Numbered from the stretch's first letter, positions 34,358-43,415 are shown. The stretch: 64,000 nucleotides of DNA from DAOSXA01 sp964526835 (GCA_964526835.1 CAZGMK010000008.1:87823-151822), one strand, 5' to 3'. Notes: generated from the letters alone by a model not told the origin. Program-made: numbers and translations.

Positions 34358-34489
34358 TACTCGATCCTCCTCGTGGTTACTGATACCTCAGTATAAGCGA
34401 TGACCGATGACGGGGCCATGCCAAAATCGTCTGGAGCAAACATCGCTTTCTCTGGTTGACAGCAGGGCGCAACAGCGTTTTGTTTGGGC

Positions 34490-35962
34490 GTGTCTTCCAC
34501 AAAATCCACATCGGGCCCCGCATCCGGCCCGCCGGCAATCGCGCTTGCGGCCCTTGTCGCCATAGCCGCACGGCTGTCATTCCACTGGTACACCGGCTTC
34601 ATTTTCGACGATGCCTATATTACGTTCCGCTATGTCGAGAACCTCGCCGCCGGTCTCGGCTTTGTCTACAACACCGGCGAGAGGGTGCTGGGTACGACCA
34701 CCCCGCTGTTCGCGATGATCCTAACGGCCTTGCGCACACTGGGGATACCGGTCATCGGCGCTTCACTCGCGGTATCCCTATCGGCCTCCGCCGCGACGGC
34801 GATTATTCTGCTCTTCTGGGCGCATCGCCTCGGCTTCGGGCGGCTGTCGTTGCTGCCGGCCCTGGGCTACGCCCTGTTCTCTCGGCTGCTGCCGACCGAG
34901 ACGGGTGGGATGGAGACTGCGATCTTCAACCTGCTCCTTACCGCCGCATTGTATCTGCGCCACCGTTCACGGCCGGCAGTCGCCTACGCACTAGGAGCTC
35001 TAGCCCTGCTGGTGCGCCCGGAGGGAGGGATCCTGCTGGCCCTGCTGTTTGCGTATGATCTCTTCGTATATCGCCGGAACCTCTGGCGCCGCTGCGCCCT
35101 GGCCGCTGGTATCGTCCTGCCCTGGGTGATCTTTGCCTGGGTGTATTTCGGGTCTCCCATTCCGAATTCCATTCCGGCGAAGTGGGCGCTGTATTCGCGA
35201 GTCTGGGCCGAGCCGCCCCTGCAGAAGTTCATCTTTGTGATGGGCTGGCACAACCCGATGGGTATCGCCCTTAGCGTCACCGCGGCCGTCGGTCTCTGGT
35301 GGTTCTGGCGTCGCCGTCGCTTCGGAATCCTGGAAGCCGCCTGGATTGTCAGCCTGGTTGTATTCCTCGTCACCAGCGGTACCAAGATCTTCAGATGGTA
35401 TATCTCGCCGCTCTACCCCGTCATGATTCTGTTGGCGTCCGCTTCCATATTCTGGCTAGGGGAGAGGCTGCGATTGAGATGGTTGCGCGATCCATCGGCG
35501 ACCGCTGCGGGATTGATCGTCGCAGCCGCGATGCTGTTATTGGCGGCCTCCAACTATCCGAGCTTCTTATTCTACCGTGCCTCGAGCCACGAACTTACCA
35601 CTATCCACCAGGGCGTTGTCGAATATCTGCATCGCCACGCCGGTGCGGGTGATGTCTTAGCCACCGAGGACATCGGCGAAGTCGGATACTACTCGAATAT
35701 GCACATCCTGGACCGGGCCGGCCTGGTCTCGCCACAGGCAATCCCATACAACGCTTCCGGCGATTACTTCGGGCTGATTCGTGATTATCGCCCCGAATGG
35801 GTGGTCATTTCCAAGTGGGATCCGACCAGCGAGTTCCTGCAAAACGACGCCTTCCGTAGTCAGTATGTCCACTGCACGACTTTCTGGCCGCCGCACGGTG
35901 TCAAATGGGAGTTCGAATTGTATGCTCGCCGCGACATTGCGCCGGATGAGTGCCGGGAGTAG
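34490..35962 (+). CDS. Integral membrane glycosyltransferase, GT-C type
   Basis: A 490-residue membrane protein with about ten TM helices. The first periplasmic loop contains FDDAYITFRYVENLAAGLGF, the acidic DD motif characteristic of GT-C transferases that use polyprenyl-phosphate sugars (mannosyl- or arabinosyltransferase-like). The C-terminal about 120 residues form a soluble periplasmic domain with DVLATEDIGEVGYYS. The GTG at 34490 is chosen over a TTG at 34484; neither has a good ribosome-binding site. Substrate unknown. Confidence 0.82.
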   Translation: MSSTKSTSGPASGPPAIALAALVAIAARLSFHWYTGFIFDDAYITFRYVENLAAGLGFVYNTGERVLGTTTPLFAMILTALRTLGIPVIGASLAVSLSASAATAIILLFWAHRLGFGRLSLLPALGYALFSRLLPTETGGMETAIFNLLLTAALYLRHRSRPAVAYALGALALLVRPEGGILLALLFAYDLFVYRRNLWRRCALAAGIVLPWVIFAWVYFGSPIPNSIPAKWALYSRVWAEPPLQKFIFVMGWHNPMGIALSVTAAVGLWWFWRRRRFGILEAAWIVSLVVFLVTSGTKIFRWYISPLYPVMILLASASIFWLGERLRLRWLRDPSATAAGLIVAAAMLLLAASNYPSFLFYRASSHELTTIHQGVVEYLHRHAGAGDVLATEDIGEVGYYSNMHILDRAGLVSPQAIPYNASGDYFGLIRDYRPEWVVISKWDPTSEFLQNDAFRSQYVHCTTFWPPHGVKWEFELYARRDIAPDECRE

Positions 35963-36021
35963 GTGGCCATCGACAACGCGATCCCACCTATGGCGGAAGG
36001 TGGATGGGCCATCGACACCGC

Positions 36022-36050
36022 GTAGGTCAAAACCCCTGCGGTTTTGACAC
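36022..36050 (+). repeat. Small palindrome GTAGGTCAAAACC type
   Basis: GTCAAAACC (36026-36034) and GGTTTTGAC (36040-36048) flank a five-base loop and follow GTAG. A related copy is at 61102-61124. Confidence 0.7.
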
Positions 36051-36092
36051 GTTTCGGAGTTAGGTTCTTCATCGGTGGCACGCCGGCTTCGC

Positions 36093-36146
36093 GTCGAAAC
36101 CTCGCTTCGCGATCCGGCGTTCGGCCGGACAGGGGTTTCGACCTAC
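36093..36146 (-). repeat. 54-bp inverted repeat GTAGGTCGAAACC type
   Basis: GTCGAAACC (36093-36101) and GGTTTCGAC (36134-36142), then CTAC. A sister copy in the other orientation is at 60998-61045, sharing GTAGGTCGAAACCCC and GCGAAGCGAGGTTTCGAC. The CTA here supplies the stop codon of the STAS gene. Confidence 0.75.
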
Positions 36147-36493
36147 GGCTCCTTCAACATCGCCACCGCCTGGTCACGGGTGTCGCAGGTCTCGAAGACC
36201 TTGATGAGCCGGGTCAACGACAGGATCGACTCCACATTGTCGATTCCCGACAGCACCATCCGTCCGTCGGCCTTGCGAATCGTAGTCAGCGCCGAGATCA
36301 GCATGCCCAGTCCCACCGAGTTGATCCAGTCGACTTTGTCCATGTCGATCACGAATTTGCGTTGATTATTGTTAATATACTCGCGGATACGGCCGTGAAA
36401 GCGGGTCGACTCATCGCCACCCATTATTCTCCCCGACAGCTCGAAAACCACTATCCGGTCATGCACGTCATCAGTGAACTTCATGTTCTTCAT
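36143..36493 (-). CDS. STAS-domain anti-sigma factor antagonist
   Basis: A 116-residue single STAS domain like SpoIIAA/RsbV. The phospho-acceptor is S59 in DWINSVGLGMLIS. A second Met (residue 4) is a possible start. No anti-sigma kinase or sigma factor gene is adjacent, so its partner is elsewhere. The stop codon falls within a dispersed palindromic repeat but the length is normal, so the protein is not truncated. Confidence 0.92.
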   Translation of the reverse strand: MKNMKFTDDVHDRIVVFELSGRIMGGDESTRFHGRIREYINNNQRKFVIDMDKVDWINSVGLGMLISALTTIRKADGRMVLSGIDNVESILSLTRLIKVFETCDTRDQAVAMLKEP

Positions 36494-36934
36494 TCCCTTA
36501 TGGCGGTTAAGCTAGTTTGGCCTGTTAACGTAAGCGGTCTGCAATTGGTTTCACGATCTCTTGCCTGTCTCTGCCCGGGTCGAAAAAATCGCATAAGACT
36601 GCGGTTTTAGCCAATGTTTTTTGTTGATTCGATCTGTGTAAACCGTGAAAATCGGGGTGTAAGCTGGTCTGAAGGAACCGAACCGGAAGCAGTTGGTCGC
36701 TGCGGAGGGTTCTTGGGCGAAGGGCCCGAACAGACAGTGAGAGTGACATTACATTCGGAGGGAAAAGGCGCCCGGGATGAAGTCGTGACATCTAAGCTGT
36801 CGCGGCTGCGGAAGAGGGCCGCAGGGACTTCGGATACACCGCGCAGGAACGAACCTGCCGAGGCAGATACAGCCTGCCGTCGCACTGTCAAACGGAATTG
36901 ACATAAGAACACACGATGCGTGTGTGTGAGGATA
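36494..36934. other. Gene-free 440 bp before the secretin cluster
   Basis: Open frames here (for example 36614-36901) have no signal peptide, family motif or ribosome-binding site. I see no strong promoter or terminator. It presumably holds the promoters for the STAS gene and for the following cluster. Confidence 0.5.
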
Positions 36935-37894
36935 ATGCGTAACCAGGGAAGGTGGCTGGTGATAGCCACCCGCACATTGATAATCGGAGCGACCGGCCTG
37001 CTGTCGTTGCTGGTCAGCCCGGCCTCGGCCAGGGCTCAGCAGTCGGAGGGCGTCCATATCGGCGGCGACTGCGCCTACGATCAGCAGTTGGGGGCGGTGG
37101 TCTGCACCTATTCGGCGGCATCTTATGTCATGGCGCCGGTGCGCGTGTACTTCCCGGTACCCGAATCCTGCATCGACAGCGTCGAGATCACCAGCCCCTG
37201 CCTCGAATTCGAGGGGCCGGCCGAATACTGCAGCGATGCCTGCGGCGATTTCTTCGGCTATCGCAGCGGTGTCCTGCCCGAGCCGGCGCAGGAGTTCTTC
37301 TTCACCGTCATATACCACGGCGCCACCGAAAACTACCTGGGAATCCTGACCATCGCGGCCGGCGGCGGCGGCTACTGCGTCAGCCATGACCTGCCCGGCG
37401 TCATAGGATGCTACGAAGAACCCTACTGCGAATGGTCGTTCGATGCCACCGAGGCCGGTTTCTACCTGCGCAAACCGGGCGAATACGCCGGCAGGTGGTG
37501 TAATGTGACGCTCGAATCAAATATCGATATGTCCATTCATTTCAGCGGGTTCGAGAACCTGATGCCCTCCGGGATTCAGGGCGTTGCAATACCCGTATGG
37601 CACAATATAGGGGCCTGGGATAGCCCGGCCCCGCCGCCGGGCTGGTTTACCGCAGAGGAATTCAACGAACAGGTGGTCAACGTCGATGCCCAGGCCGAGA
37701 TCACGCAGTTCAGCATCTGGTCGCGGGTGCGGATGACCAATCAAACCACCGTAGGCGAGTATTCCGACGAGGCGACGATTACTGTTGTCCTCGAGAACAA
37801 TCGGGCCTGGATCGACATCGGCGAGCCGTTCTCGGAGGGCGGTTCTTCGCACTATCGCCGGGCCGGTGATAATGATGATATGGTATTGAAATGA
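36935..37894 (+). CDS. Cys-rich secreted protein, paralogue of the next gene
   Basis: From the ATG at 36935 it has 319 residues with a signal peptide ending SPASARAQ. The N-terminal half is Cys-rich (about ten cysteines, likely disulphide-bonded), in segments such as CAYDQQLGAVVCTY and SPCLEFEGPAEYCSDACGDF. The C-terminal half (about 150-305) is homologous to the next protein: WSFDATEAGFYLRKPGEYAG, HFSGFENLMP, GWFTAEEFNEQVVNVDAQAE and ENNRAWIDIG. No family recognised. It is the first gene of a four-gene same-strand group that ends with a secretin. Confidence 0.82.
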   Translation: MRNQGRWLVIATRTLIIGATGLLSLLVSPASARAQQSEGVHIGGDCAYDQQLGAVVCTYSAASYVMAPVRVYFPVPESCIDSVEITSPCLEFEGPAEYCSDACGDFFGYRSGVLPEPAQEFFFTVIYHGATENYLGILTIAAGGGGYCVSHDLPGVIGCYEEPYCEWSFDATEAGFYLRKPGEYAGRWCNVTLESNIDMSIHFSGFENLMPSGIQGVAIPVWHNIGAWDSPAPPPGWFTAEEFNEQVVNVDAQAEITQFSIWSRVRMTNQTTVGEYSDEATITVVLENNRAWIDIGEPFSEGGSSHYRRAGDNDDMVLK

Positions 37895-37991
37895 AGGAAA
37901 CGACTGACAACAGGCGGGGCTTCGGCCTCGCGACGGGGAGCAACACAGAATACCCCGTAAACCGTAACCCTTATTTTACTAGGAGGACCTT

Positions 37992-38714
37992 ATGAGGTCA
38001 TGCATGCTTTTACTGGTAGCGGCCCTGCTGCTCGCGGGCAGCGCGTTCGCGCAGCAAGACGACCCGGTCGAGACCACTGTCTGGTACTTCGACAGTGCCG
38101 CTAACACCTGGTATCAGAACCCCGATGATGTCGAAGAACAGGATGCTCGTCTGTTCCGCCGCGGCGGAGAATGGGCCGGCAACTGCAACAAGCAGCAGTG
38201 GTGTCAGCTGTTCAGCATTCGTGCTTCCGTAGCAGCCTGGATCGAGTTTGAGGTCGAGAACACCATCTGGGAATGGTACATTCGCAAGCCCGGCGAGTAT
38301 GCGGGCAATGGCATTGATGCCTGGATCAAGTCCAACGGCGATGTCACTGTGACATTCAGCGGCTTCGATCATCTCCAGCCGCAGAGCACGGGTGCAACGC
38401 CAATCGAGACGCGATACACCTACACGGAGTACGCCGAGAGTGGATGGGATCCGAGTGACGTACCGGGCTGGTGGCTCGCCCCGGACCTGAACGATGAGTC
38501 CGTGGTTCTCGAAGAAGCAGCCAATGACTTTGAACTGCATCGCGGAATCCGCTGGCGGCTTTGGAACAAGATCAAAGTCGTCGAGTGCAACTCAATGGAC
38601 GAGTATGTCAACGAGCCGACGATTTGCCTGACCCTCGCCAACCAGCGCGACTGGATCGACTTCCCGACCGGCAACTGGGGCCAAGTTCCCAACTGGCCGG
38701 TTGGACCGCGCTGA
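37992..38714 (+). CDS. Secreted protein sharing the RKPGEYAG domain
   Basis: A 240-residue protein with a signal peptide (MRSCMLLLVAALLLAGSAFA). It is built mostly of the domain shared with the previous gene: WYIRKPGEYAGNGIDAWIKS, VTFSGFDHLQP, GWWLAPDLNDESVVLEEAAN and LANQRDWIDFP. It lacks the Cys-rich N-terminal domain of its paralogue and has only a few cysteines. AGGAGG eight bases before the ATG is a strong ribosome-binding site, so it may be made in greater amount. No known family. Confidence 0.82.
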   Translation: MRSCMLLLVAALLLAGSAFAQQDDPVETTVWYFDSAANTWYQNPDDVEEQDARLFRRGGEWAGNCNKQQWCQLFSIRASVAAWIEFEVENTIWEWYIRKPGEYAGNGIDAWIKSNGDVTVTFSGFDHLQPQSTGATPIETRYTYTEYAESGWDPSDVPGWWLAPDLNDESVVLEEAANDFELHRGIRWRLWNKIKVVECNSMDEYVNEPTICLTLANQRDWIDFPTGNWGQVPNWPVGPR

Positions 38715-38775
38715 AAGGCAAAGCCCAGTAACGTTATTGTACCAAGGATTTTCGAGGCCAACTCAGGATAGGAAT

Positions 38776-40470
38776 ATGAGGCCAGTATCCTTGAACGGAC
38801 GCCGGGGGATATCCCCCGGCGTTCGAATCTTGATAGTCATTGCTGTCCACATGGTGGCGGCGAGCGGGTTTTCCCAGTTCCACTTCCAGTTGTCTCCGCA
38901 GTTGGTGACCCAGTCGGTCAGCCCCGGCTCGCGAGGGGGGCTGGAGTTTGAATTGCGCAACCCGAGCCGTGAGACTGATCTGAAGATCAGAATCTCCGCC
39001 AGTCACGTGACGCAGAGAGTCGGCGGCGAATACCTCCTGTCTGACTCTGCGGTGCCTCATTCGTGCGCTGACTGGATTGAACTACCGGATACACTCTTGG
39101 ACCTTCCGGCGGGCAAGACGATTAAGGCGTATGCCGGTGTGAAGGTTCCATCGAGCGCCGTGGGTGGCGCATATGGCGCTGTGGTTTTCGAAGTTGTGCC
39201 GCCGCGCGACGACAAGTCGGAGGACGGGGCCATGGCTGTCTCAATGAAGTACCGTTTTCAGATCCCCGCCTGGCTCGAACTAAAGGTCAAGCGCAGCTTC
39301 GGATCGCGCGAGATGCTTAAGGTCAATGACATCACCATGTCCAATACCTCCGAACACCCGCAATACAAGCAGCGCTTCGGCGATATGGGGTTGATTGTCG
39401 ACGCGATGGTTGAGAATACGGGCAATGTTCATGTGTTCACGACCGGACGGCTTATCCTTCGCGATGAGAACAACAGCCTGGTGGCCGATACGCGTCTCGG
39501 CAGCGGTCGCGGCGCGGTGCTTCCCGGGGCGACAACCCGTTTGCGAACAATCACCCGGATGCCGCGTCCCGGCCAGTATACGGTCAAGGCGATCGTCGAC
39601 TATGGCGGCCGTTCGCACGCCACCGGTCAGACCACGCTTGAAGTCGACCGCAAGATGCTTTCGCGGGTGGGGGAGGCGTCGTTCTCGATTCCCCTCGAAG
39701 TCGAGATCAAACCGGAAGTGGTCGAGCTGTCGGCCCCGGTCAGGGCGTACCGGCCGTTCGGTGCCACCATCATCAATCGCGAGGACTTTCCGATCGACGT
39801 CGAGGTGCGTCCCGGACAGCTTTACCACGACATCGACGGTGAGCTGTGGACCACGGAGAATGCCGACTCCGGCCGCGCCGTGGCCGGCTGGATGGATTAC
39901 GATCCAAAGCAATTCAGTATTCGCCCCGGTCGCAGCCAGAATATCCGGGTTTCTCTGAACGTACCCGAAGACGCCGGTGGTGGTTACTACGGCGCCCTGC
40001 TGGTGACAGCGCGCCCGGTGGACACCGTGAGCGAGTCCGGCGAATTCCTGCCGTCGGAGCTTACCCTGCCCATCTATCTGACTGTACCCCCGGCAATTGA
40101 CAAAGCCGGTGAAATTGCTGCTTTAGATGTAGATCAGTCTGTTGGAGGTGGGGTTACGCTCAAAGCCACCTTTCAGAATGCCGGCAATATCCACGTGACA
40201 ACGCGTGGCGCGGCTACTATCCAGAGATGGATGGAGAAGCAGGCCGGCTCTGGTGAGATAATAGTAATGGACGAAGCGCGGTTCGAGGATGTCGGACGAG
40301 TGGGGATTGAACCGGATACGGTCTTGATTTTCCCCGGCGAGAAACGTATGTTGAGCTCCGAGACGATGGAGCAATTACCGCCGGGACGATATAGGGCCAA
40401 GCTGGAAATCTACTACGGGGCCAAGGATCCGGCGACAACGGAAAAGGAATTTGTTGTCGAACCTCGCTAA
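38776..40470 (+). CDS. Large exported protein of two duplicated chaperone-like/Ig-like modules
   Basis: From the ATG at 38776 it has 564 residues with a signal-anchor or signal peptide (RILIVIAVHMVAASGFSQ). The mature protein is two copies of the same pair of beta-sandwich domains. The first domain in each has a GG-x-Y-GA core: PSSAVGGAYGAVVFEVVPP and PEDAGGGYYGALLVTARPV. The second domain has GLIVDAMVENTGNVHVFTTG and GVTLKATFQNAGNIHVTTRG. The first type resembles the peptidoglycan-binding WxLIP/DUF916 or fimbrial-chaperone fold; this is a fold-level guess. The next gene, a secretin, begins inside its last codons. Confidence 0.8.
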   Translation: MRPVSLNGRRGISPGVRILIVIAVHMVAASGFSQFHFQLSPQLVTQSVSPGSRGGLEFELRNPSRETDLKIRISASHVTQRVGGEYLLSDSAVPHSCADWIELPDTLLDLPAGKTIKAYAGVKVPSSAVGGAYGAVVFEVVPPRDDKSEDGAMAVSMKYRFQIPAWLELKVKRSFGSREMLKVNDITMSNTSEHPQYKQRFGDMGLIVDAMVENTGNVHVFTTGRLILRDENNSLVADTRLGSGRGAVLPGATTRLRTITRMPRPGQYTVKAIVDYGGRSHATGQTTLEVDRKMLSRVGEASFSIPLEVEIKPEVVELSAPVRAYRPFGATIINREDFPIDVEVRPGQLYHDIDGELWTTENADSGRAVAGWMDYDPKQFSIRPGRSQNIRVSLNVPEDAGGGYYGALLVTARPVDTVSESGEFLPSELTLPIYLTVPPAIDKAGEIAALDVDQSVGGGVTLKATFQNAGNIHVTTRGAATIQRWMEKQAGSGEIIVMDEARFEDVGRVGIEPDTVLIFPGEKRMLSSETMEQLPPGRYRAKLEIYYGAKDPATTEKEFVVEPR

Positions 40471-41728
40471 ACGACCGCCTCTCTGGATGGTCATCGCGCT
40501 GGCCGGGATGCTGTGGCTTCCCGCTGCCGCCGACGATCTCGAGCCCTCACCCGATCAGGACCTGCCGCTCGAACACACTCGGTGCCGGGTGACCAATGTC
40601 TTCTACGATACCGACCTGAGGGAAGTCCTTCACTCGATGTCGTCGCAGTGTGGCGTGACCATTCTGAGCGACGAATCGGTGATGGGTATCGTAACCATGG
40701 AACTGAACGATGTTCCACTGGGGGCCGCCCTCAAGCGCGTACTAACACCCTACGGCATGGCCTGGCGATGGATGGGCGACTACTACCTGGTCGGGGCGGC
40801 GCGGCCGGATAATCCGTCGTTCCCGCTCCTGGCGCAAACCGAGTTGTATCGCCCCAACTATGTCCACGCCGCGGATATTTCCAAGCTCCTGTCGACGTTC
40901 TACGATCCCTATATCCGGGTCAACAAGGAGACCAACACGGTCACCCTGTACGGGTCTCCGGAATTGCTGGAGCGCCTGAAAGCCGACCTGGCCGAGGTCG
41001 ATGCGCCGCCGCGAAAAGTGAACATCGAGGCGCTGGTGACCGAAGTCTCTCAGGACAATCTGGTCGAAGTGGGCCTGGATGCCTGGATCGATGCCTCTGA
41101 AGGCAACAGCAAGCATGCCGTTGCGACTCTACCTTTCGGGGGTGTCAGCGACAGCTCGGTCAGCATCGTCGGCACTCGCCTGAACGACACGTGGAAGGAC
41201 TGGACCCTCGACTACGAGATAGCTCTTCGGGCGCTTTTCCTCGACGGCAAGGTCAATGTTAGAGCCAACCCCCAACTGTCGACAGTCGAGGGCAAGGCGG
41301 CGCGGATATTCGTCGGCAAAGACGAGTACCACACCATTGCCACCGGACGCGAGCCGTACGTGTACACACGGCTCGAAGTTATCAAGGTCGGTATCAGCCT
41401 TGAGATCACCCCCTTTGTCGCCGAGAACGGCGATATCTCAGTCGATGTGAAAACCTCCGTGAGCGATGTGACCGGTATGGGAGTGACCGGCCTGCCGGTG
41501 GTGAGCACGCGCGAAGTGACCACGCGCATATCCGTGCCTCAGGGCGAGTCAATTGTGATCGGTGGTTTGCAGGACGAGTCGGAGCGAACGACCATCAAGA
41601 AACTGCCGCTGCTGGGTGACATCCCGATACTGGGGTACCTGTTCCGCAGCACCTCGACCGACAAACGTACCACCAATATAATCATCGTCATCACCCCGAC
41701 CCTCATCAGCGACGAAACAGAATCGTAG
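40451..41728 (+). CDS. Short secretin-family outer-membrane protein
   Basis: A 425-residue exported secretin, far shorter than GspD or PilQ (about 600-700). A signal peptide ends near PAAADD. Next come an STN domain (YDTDLREVLHSMSSQCGVTI), an N1-type domain (VNKETNTVTLYGSPELLERL) and the secretin barrel with RANPQLSTVEGKAARIFVG and SVPQGESIVIGGLQDE, ending PLLGDIPILGYLFRST. The start is TTG at 40451 or 40454, after AAGGA. No secretion ATPase or inner-membrane platform gene is nearby, so this is not a complete type II or type IV pilus locus. Confidence 0.9.
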   Translation: MLSNLAKRPPLWMVIALAGMLWLPAAADDLEPSPDQDLPLEHTRCRVTNVFYDTDLREVLHSMSSQCGVTILSDESVMGIVTMELNDVPLGAALKRVLTPYGMAWRWMGDYYLVGAARPDNPSFPLLAQTELYRPNYVHAADISKLLSTFYDPYIRVNKETNTVTLYGSPELLERLKADLAEVDAPPRKVNIEALVTEVSQDNLVEVGLDAWIDASEGNSKHAVATLPFGGVSDSSVSIVGTRLNDTWKDWTLDYEIALRALFLDGKVNVRANPQLSTVEGKAARIFVGKDEYHTIATGREPYVYTRLEVIKVGISLEITPFVAENGDISVDVKTSVSDVTGMGVTGLPVVSTREVTTRISVPQGESIVIGGLQDESERTTIKKLPLLGDIPILGYLFRSTSTDKRTTNIIIVITPTLISDETES

Positions 41729-41912
41729 GCGTTTATTCCAGTGGTTGGAGGACGTCCTGAGGTTGTCTCAGAAGGTCAGCCTCCGGTCCTTGATGCGGAC
41801 AGCAGGAGAACTCAGCGAGACCTGAGCAGCAGACTCATGGTGAGGCCACTACACCCCGACGGCGCAGCCCGCAACCAGGCATTCGGCGCCGGCCCGGAAA
41901 TCGACCAATGAG

Positions 41913-41948
41913 AAGGGCCCCGAACCAGCAGTGTTCGAGGCCCTGATT
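41913..41948. terminator. Possible bidirectional terminator hairpin
   Basis: AGGGCC and GGCCCT arms with inner GAAC/GTTC pairs form a bulged stem in the 270 bp between the convergent secretin and TPR genes. No T-run on either strand, so confidence is low. The rest of that gap shows nothing else. Confidence 0.35.
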
Positions 41949-41998
41949 GTCTGCGATGTAGCCTGATTACTTCTGTGGTCGACTCGACGTCGGCCGGC

Positions 41999-42898
41999 TT
42001 ATAACTCGCTCGCCTTGAGTGCTTCCCTCAGTTCCTTAATGTGCTCCTCGGCGGTGGCTACTTTGTCGCGAGCTTTGGGGTTGCCCTTTGCCTTCTTGAC
42101 GAAATCGCTCCAGACGTTGATGCTCTGCTGGTAGTTTTCGGGATCGTTTGACTCTACCGCGATAGCGTAATTGAAGGCGGCCAGATAGGCATTGGGTTTC
42201 GCATTCATGGCTTTCTTGTAGGCCCCGGCCGCGCTGCCGTACTTCTCCTGGGCGAGGAATATCCTCCCCAAATTGAAATGGGCGCTGTAGTAGTCGGGAT
42301 CAATCTCGGTAGCCTGCCGGTAGGCGGCAATGGCGTCATTCACGGCGTCCTCTTCTTCATAGGCCTTGCCGAGCATATAGTAGGTGAGAGCATCGCCCGC
42401 GCCCATCTGATGCGCCTTGTTCATTGTCTGAATCAGGGCCTTCCAGTCGCCGCTGTAATAGAGGACCTTGCCCAGATCCTTGTACAATTCGCCGTTCTCG
42501 GGGTCCAGGGTCAGGGCCTGTTCGAAGGCGGCGCGCGCCTCCTGATACTTCCTCAGCGCAAACTGAACTCTTCCGAGGTTGGACCAGGCAGCGGGGTTCT
42601 TCGGGGCCTGCTCGGTGGCGTTCCTGTATGTGGACACAGCCTGGTCATATTCCTTCTGCGCAAAGTAGATGGCGCCCAGATTCAGATAAGCGTCGATGAA
42701 GGAGGGATCCTGAGCGATGGCTCCCTTATAGGATATAATGGCTCCCGCTGTGTCACCCTCCTGGACCTTGTTGAGGGCGTTGTTATATGCTTCTTTGGCT
42801 GTCTCTGAACCCTCCTGGGCCGTCGCCGTTACAGCAAACAGCATCGCCGCCAGGATCAGAAGCAGTCGATTGATGTGGCGATAGTTGGTCATCTGCAT
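41999..42898 (-). CDS. Secreted TPR protein
   Basis: A 299-residue protein with a signal peptide (RHINRLLLILAAMLFAVTATA). The mature part is about six to seven TPR units, clear in PSFIDAYLNLGAIYFAQKEY, PAAWSNLGRVQFALRKYQEA and PDYYSAHFNLGRIFLAQEKY. The ATG at 42898 has AAGGAG five bases upstream. It is 70 bp after purE on the same strand and may share its transcript; function unknown. Confidence 0.85.
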   Translation of the reverse strand: MQMTNYRHINRLLLILAAMLFAVTATAQEGSETAKEAYNNALNKVQEGDTAGAIISYKGAIAQDPSFIDAYLNLGAIYFAQKEYDQAVSTYRNATEQAPKNPAAWSNLGRVQFALRKYQEARAAFEQALTLDPENGELYKDLGKVLYYSGDWKALIQTMNKAHQMGAGDALTYYMLGKAYEEEDAVNDAIAAYRQATEIDPDYYSAHFNLGRIFLAQEKYGSAAGAYKKAMNAKPNAYLAAFNYAIAVESNDPENYQQSINVWSDFVKKAKGNPKARDKVATAEEHIKELREALKASEL

Positions 42899-42968
42899 GA
42901 GTACTCCTTCACATATGCCTATTTTCTGCTCGTTCTACACTATTTTGGTCCGGTCGATCCCCGAACTT

Positions 42969-43415
42969 TCACAGGCCCCTGCGATGTCGGGCGACAGCGT
43001 CCGCGATCTCTCGGTGCTTCAGGGCCAGGATGCGCGCGGCCAGTATGGCCGCGTTTTTTGCGCCGGGTGATCCAATGGCCACGGTCGCAACCGGTATTCC
43101 GGGCGGCATCTGGGCAATCGCCAGCAGCGAATCCATGCCGTCGAGCGCCGCTGGCAGCGGGACGCCGATCACCGGCAGGTTCGAATGGGCGGCAGCGACA
43201 CCGGGTAACGCCGCGGCCAGTCCGGCCATGGCGATGATCACTTCAAAACCGTTGTCAGCCGCCTCGCCGGCTAGGTGGGCGGTTCTCTCCGGATGCCGAT
43301 GGGCCGAACTTACTTCGACGACGGATTCGATGCCCAGATCATCCAATTGCCGGGAGCATTTCTCGGCGTATTCGGAGTCGGATTTCGAACCTATGAGGAT
43401 CAGAACTCTGGCCAT
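42969..43415 (-). CDS. purE: 5-(carboxyamino)imidazole ribonucleotide mutase PurE
   Basis: Purine synthesis: converts N5-CAIR to CAIR (class I) or carboxylates AIR directly (class II). It has 148 residues, start MARVLILIGSKSDSEYAEKC. Substrate-binding motifs GSKSD, SSAHRHPERT and LPGVAAAHSNLPVIGVPL are present. The usual class I motif GGAAHLPG reads GLAAALPG here, so the class is not certain; no purK is in the window. It lies 30 bp after purD on the same strand. Confidence 0.94.
   Translation of the reverse strand: MARVLILIGSKSDSEYAEKCSRQLDDLGIESVVEVSSAHRHPERTAHLAGEAADNGFEVIIAMAGLAAALPGVAAAHSNLPVIGVPLPAALDGMDSLLAIAQMPPGIPVATVAIGSPGAKNAAILAARILALKHREIADAVARHRRGL

Noticed and set aside
36070..36090. 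Sigma-54 promoter at TGGCACGCCGGCTTCGC
   Set aside because: The -24 GG is present but the -12 GC is not at 10 bases distance, and no gene starts downstream on that strand.
36614..36901. 95-residue frame before the secretin cluster
   Set aside because: No ribosome-binding site, signal peptide or recognisable domain; composition is non-coding-like.
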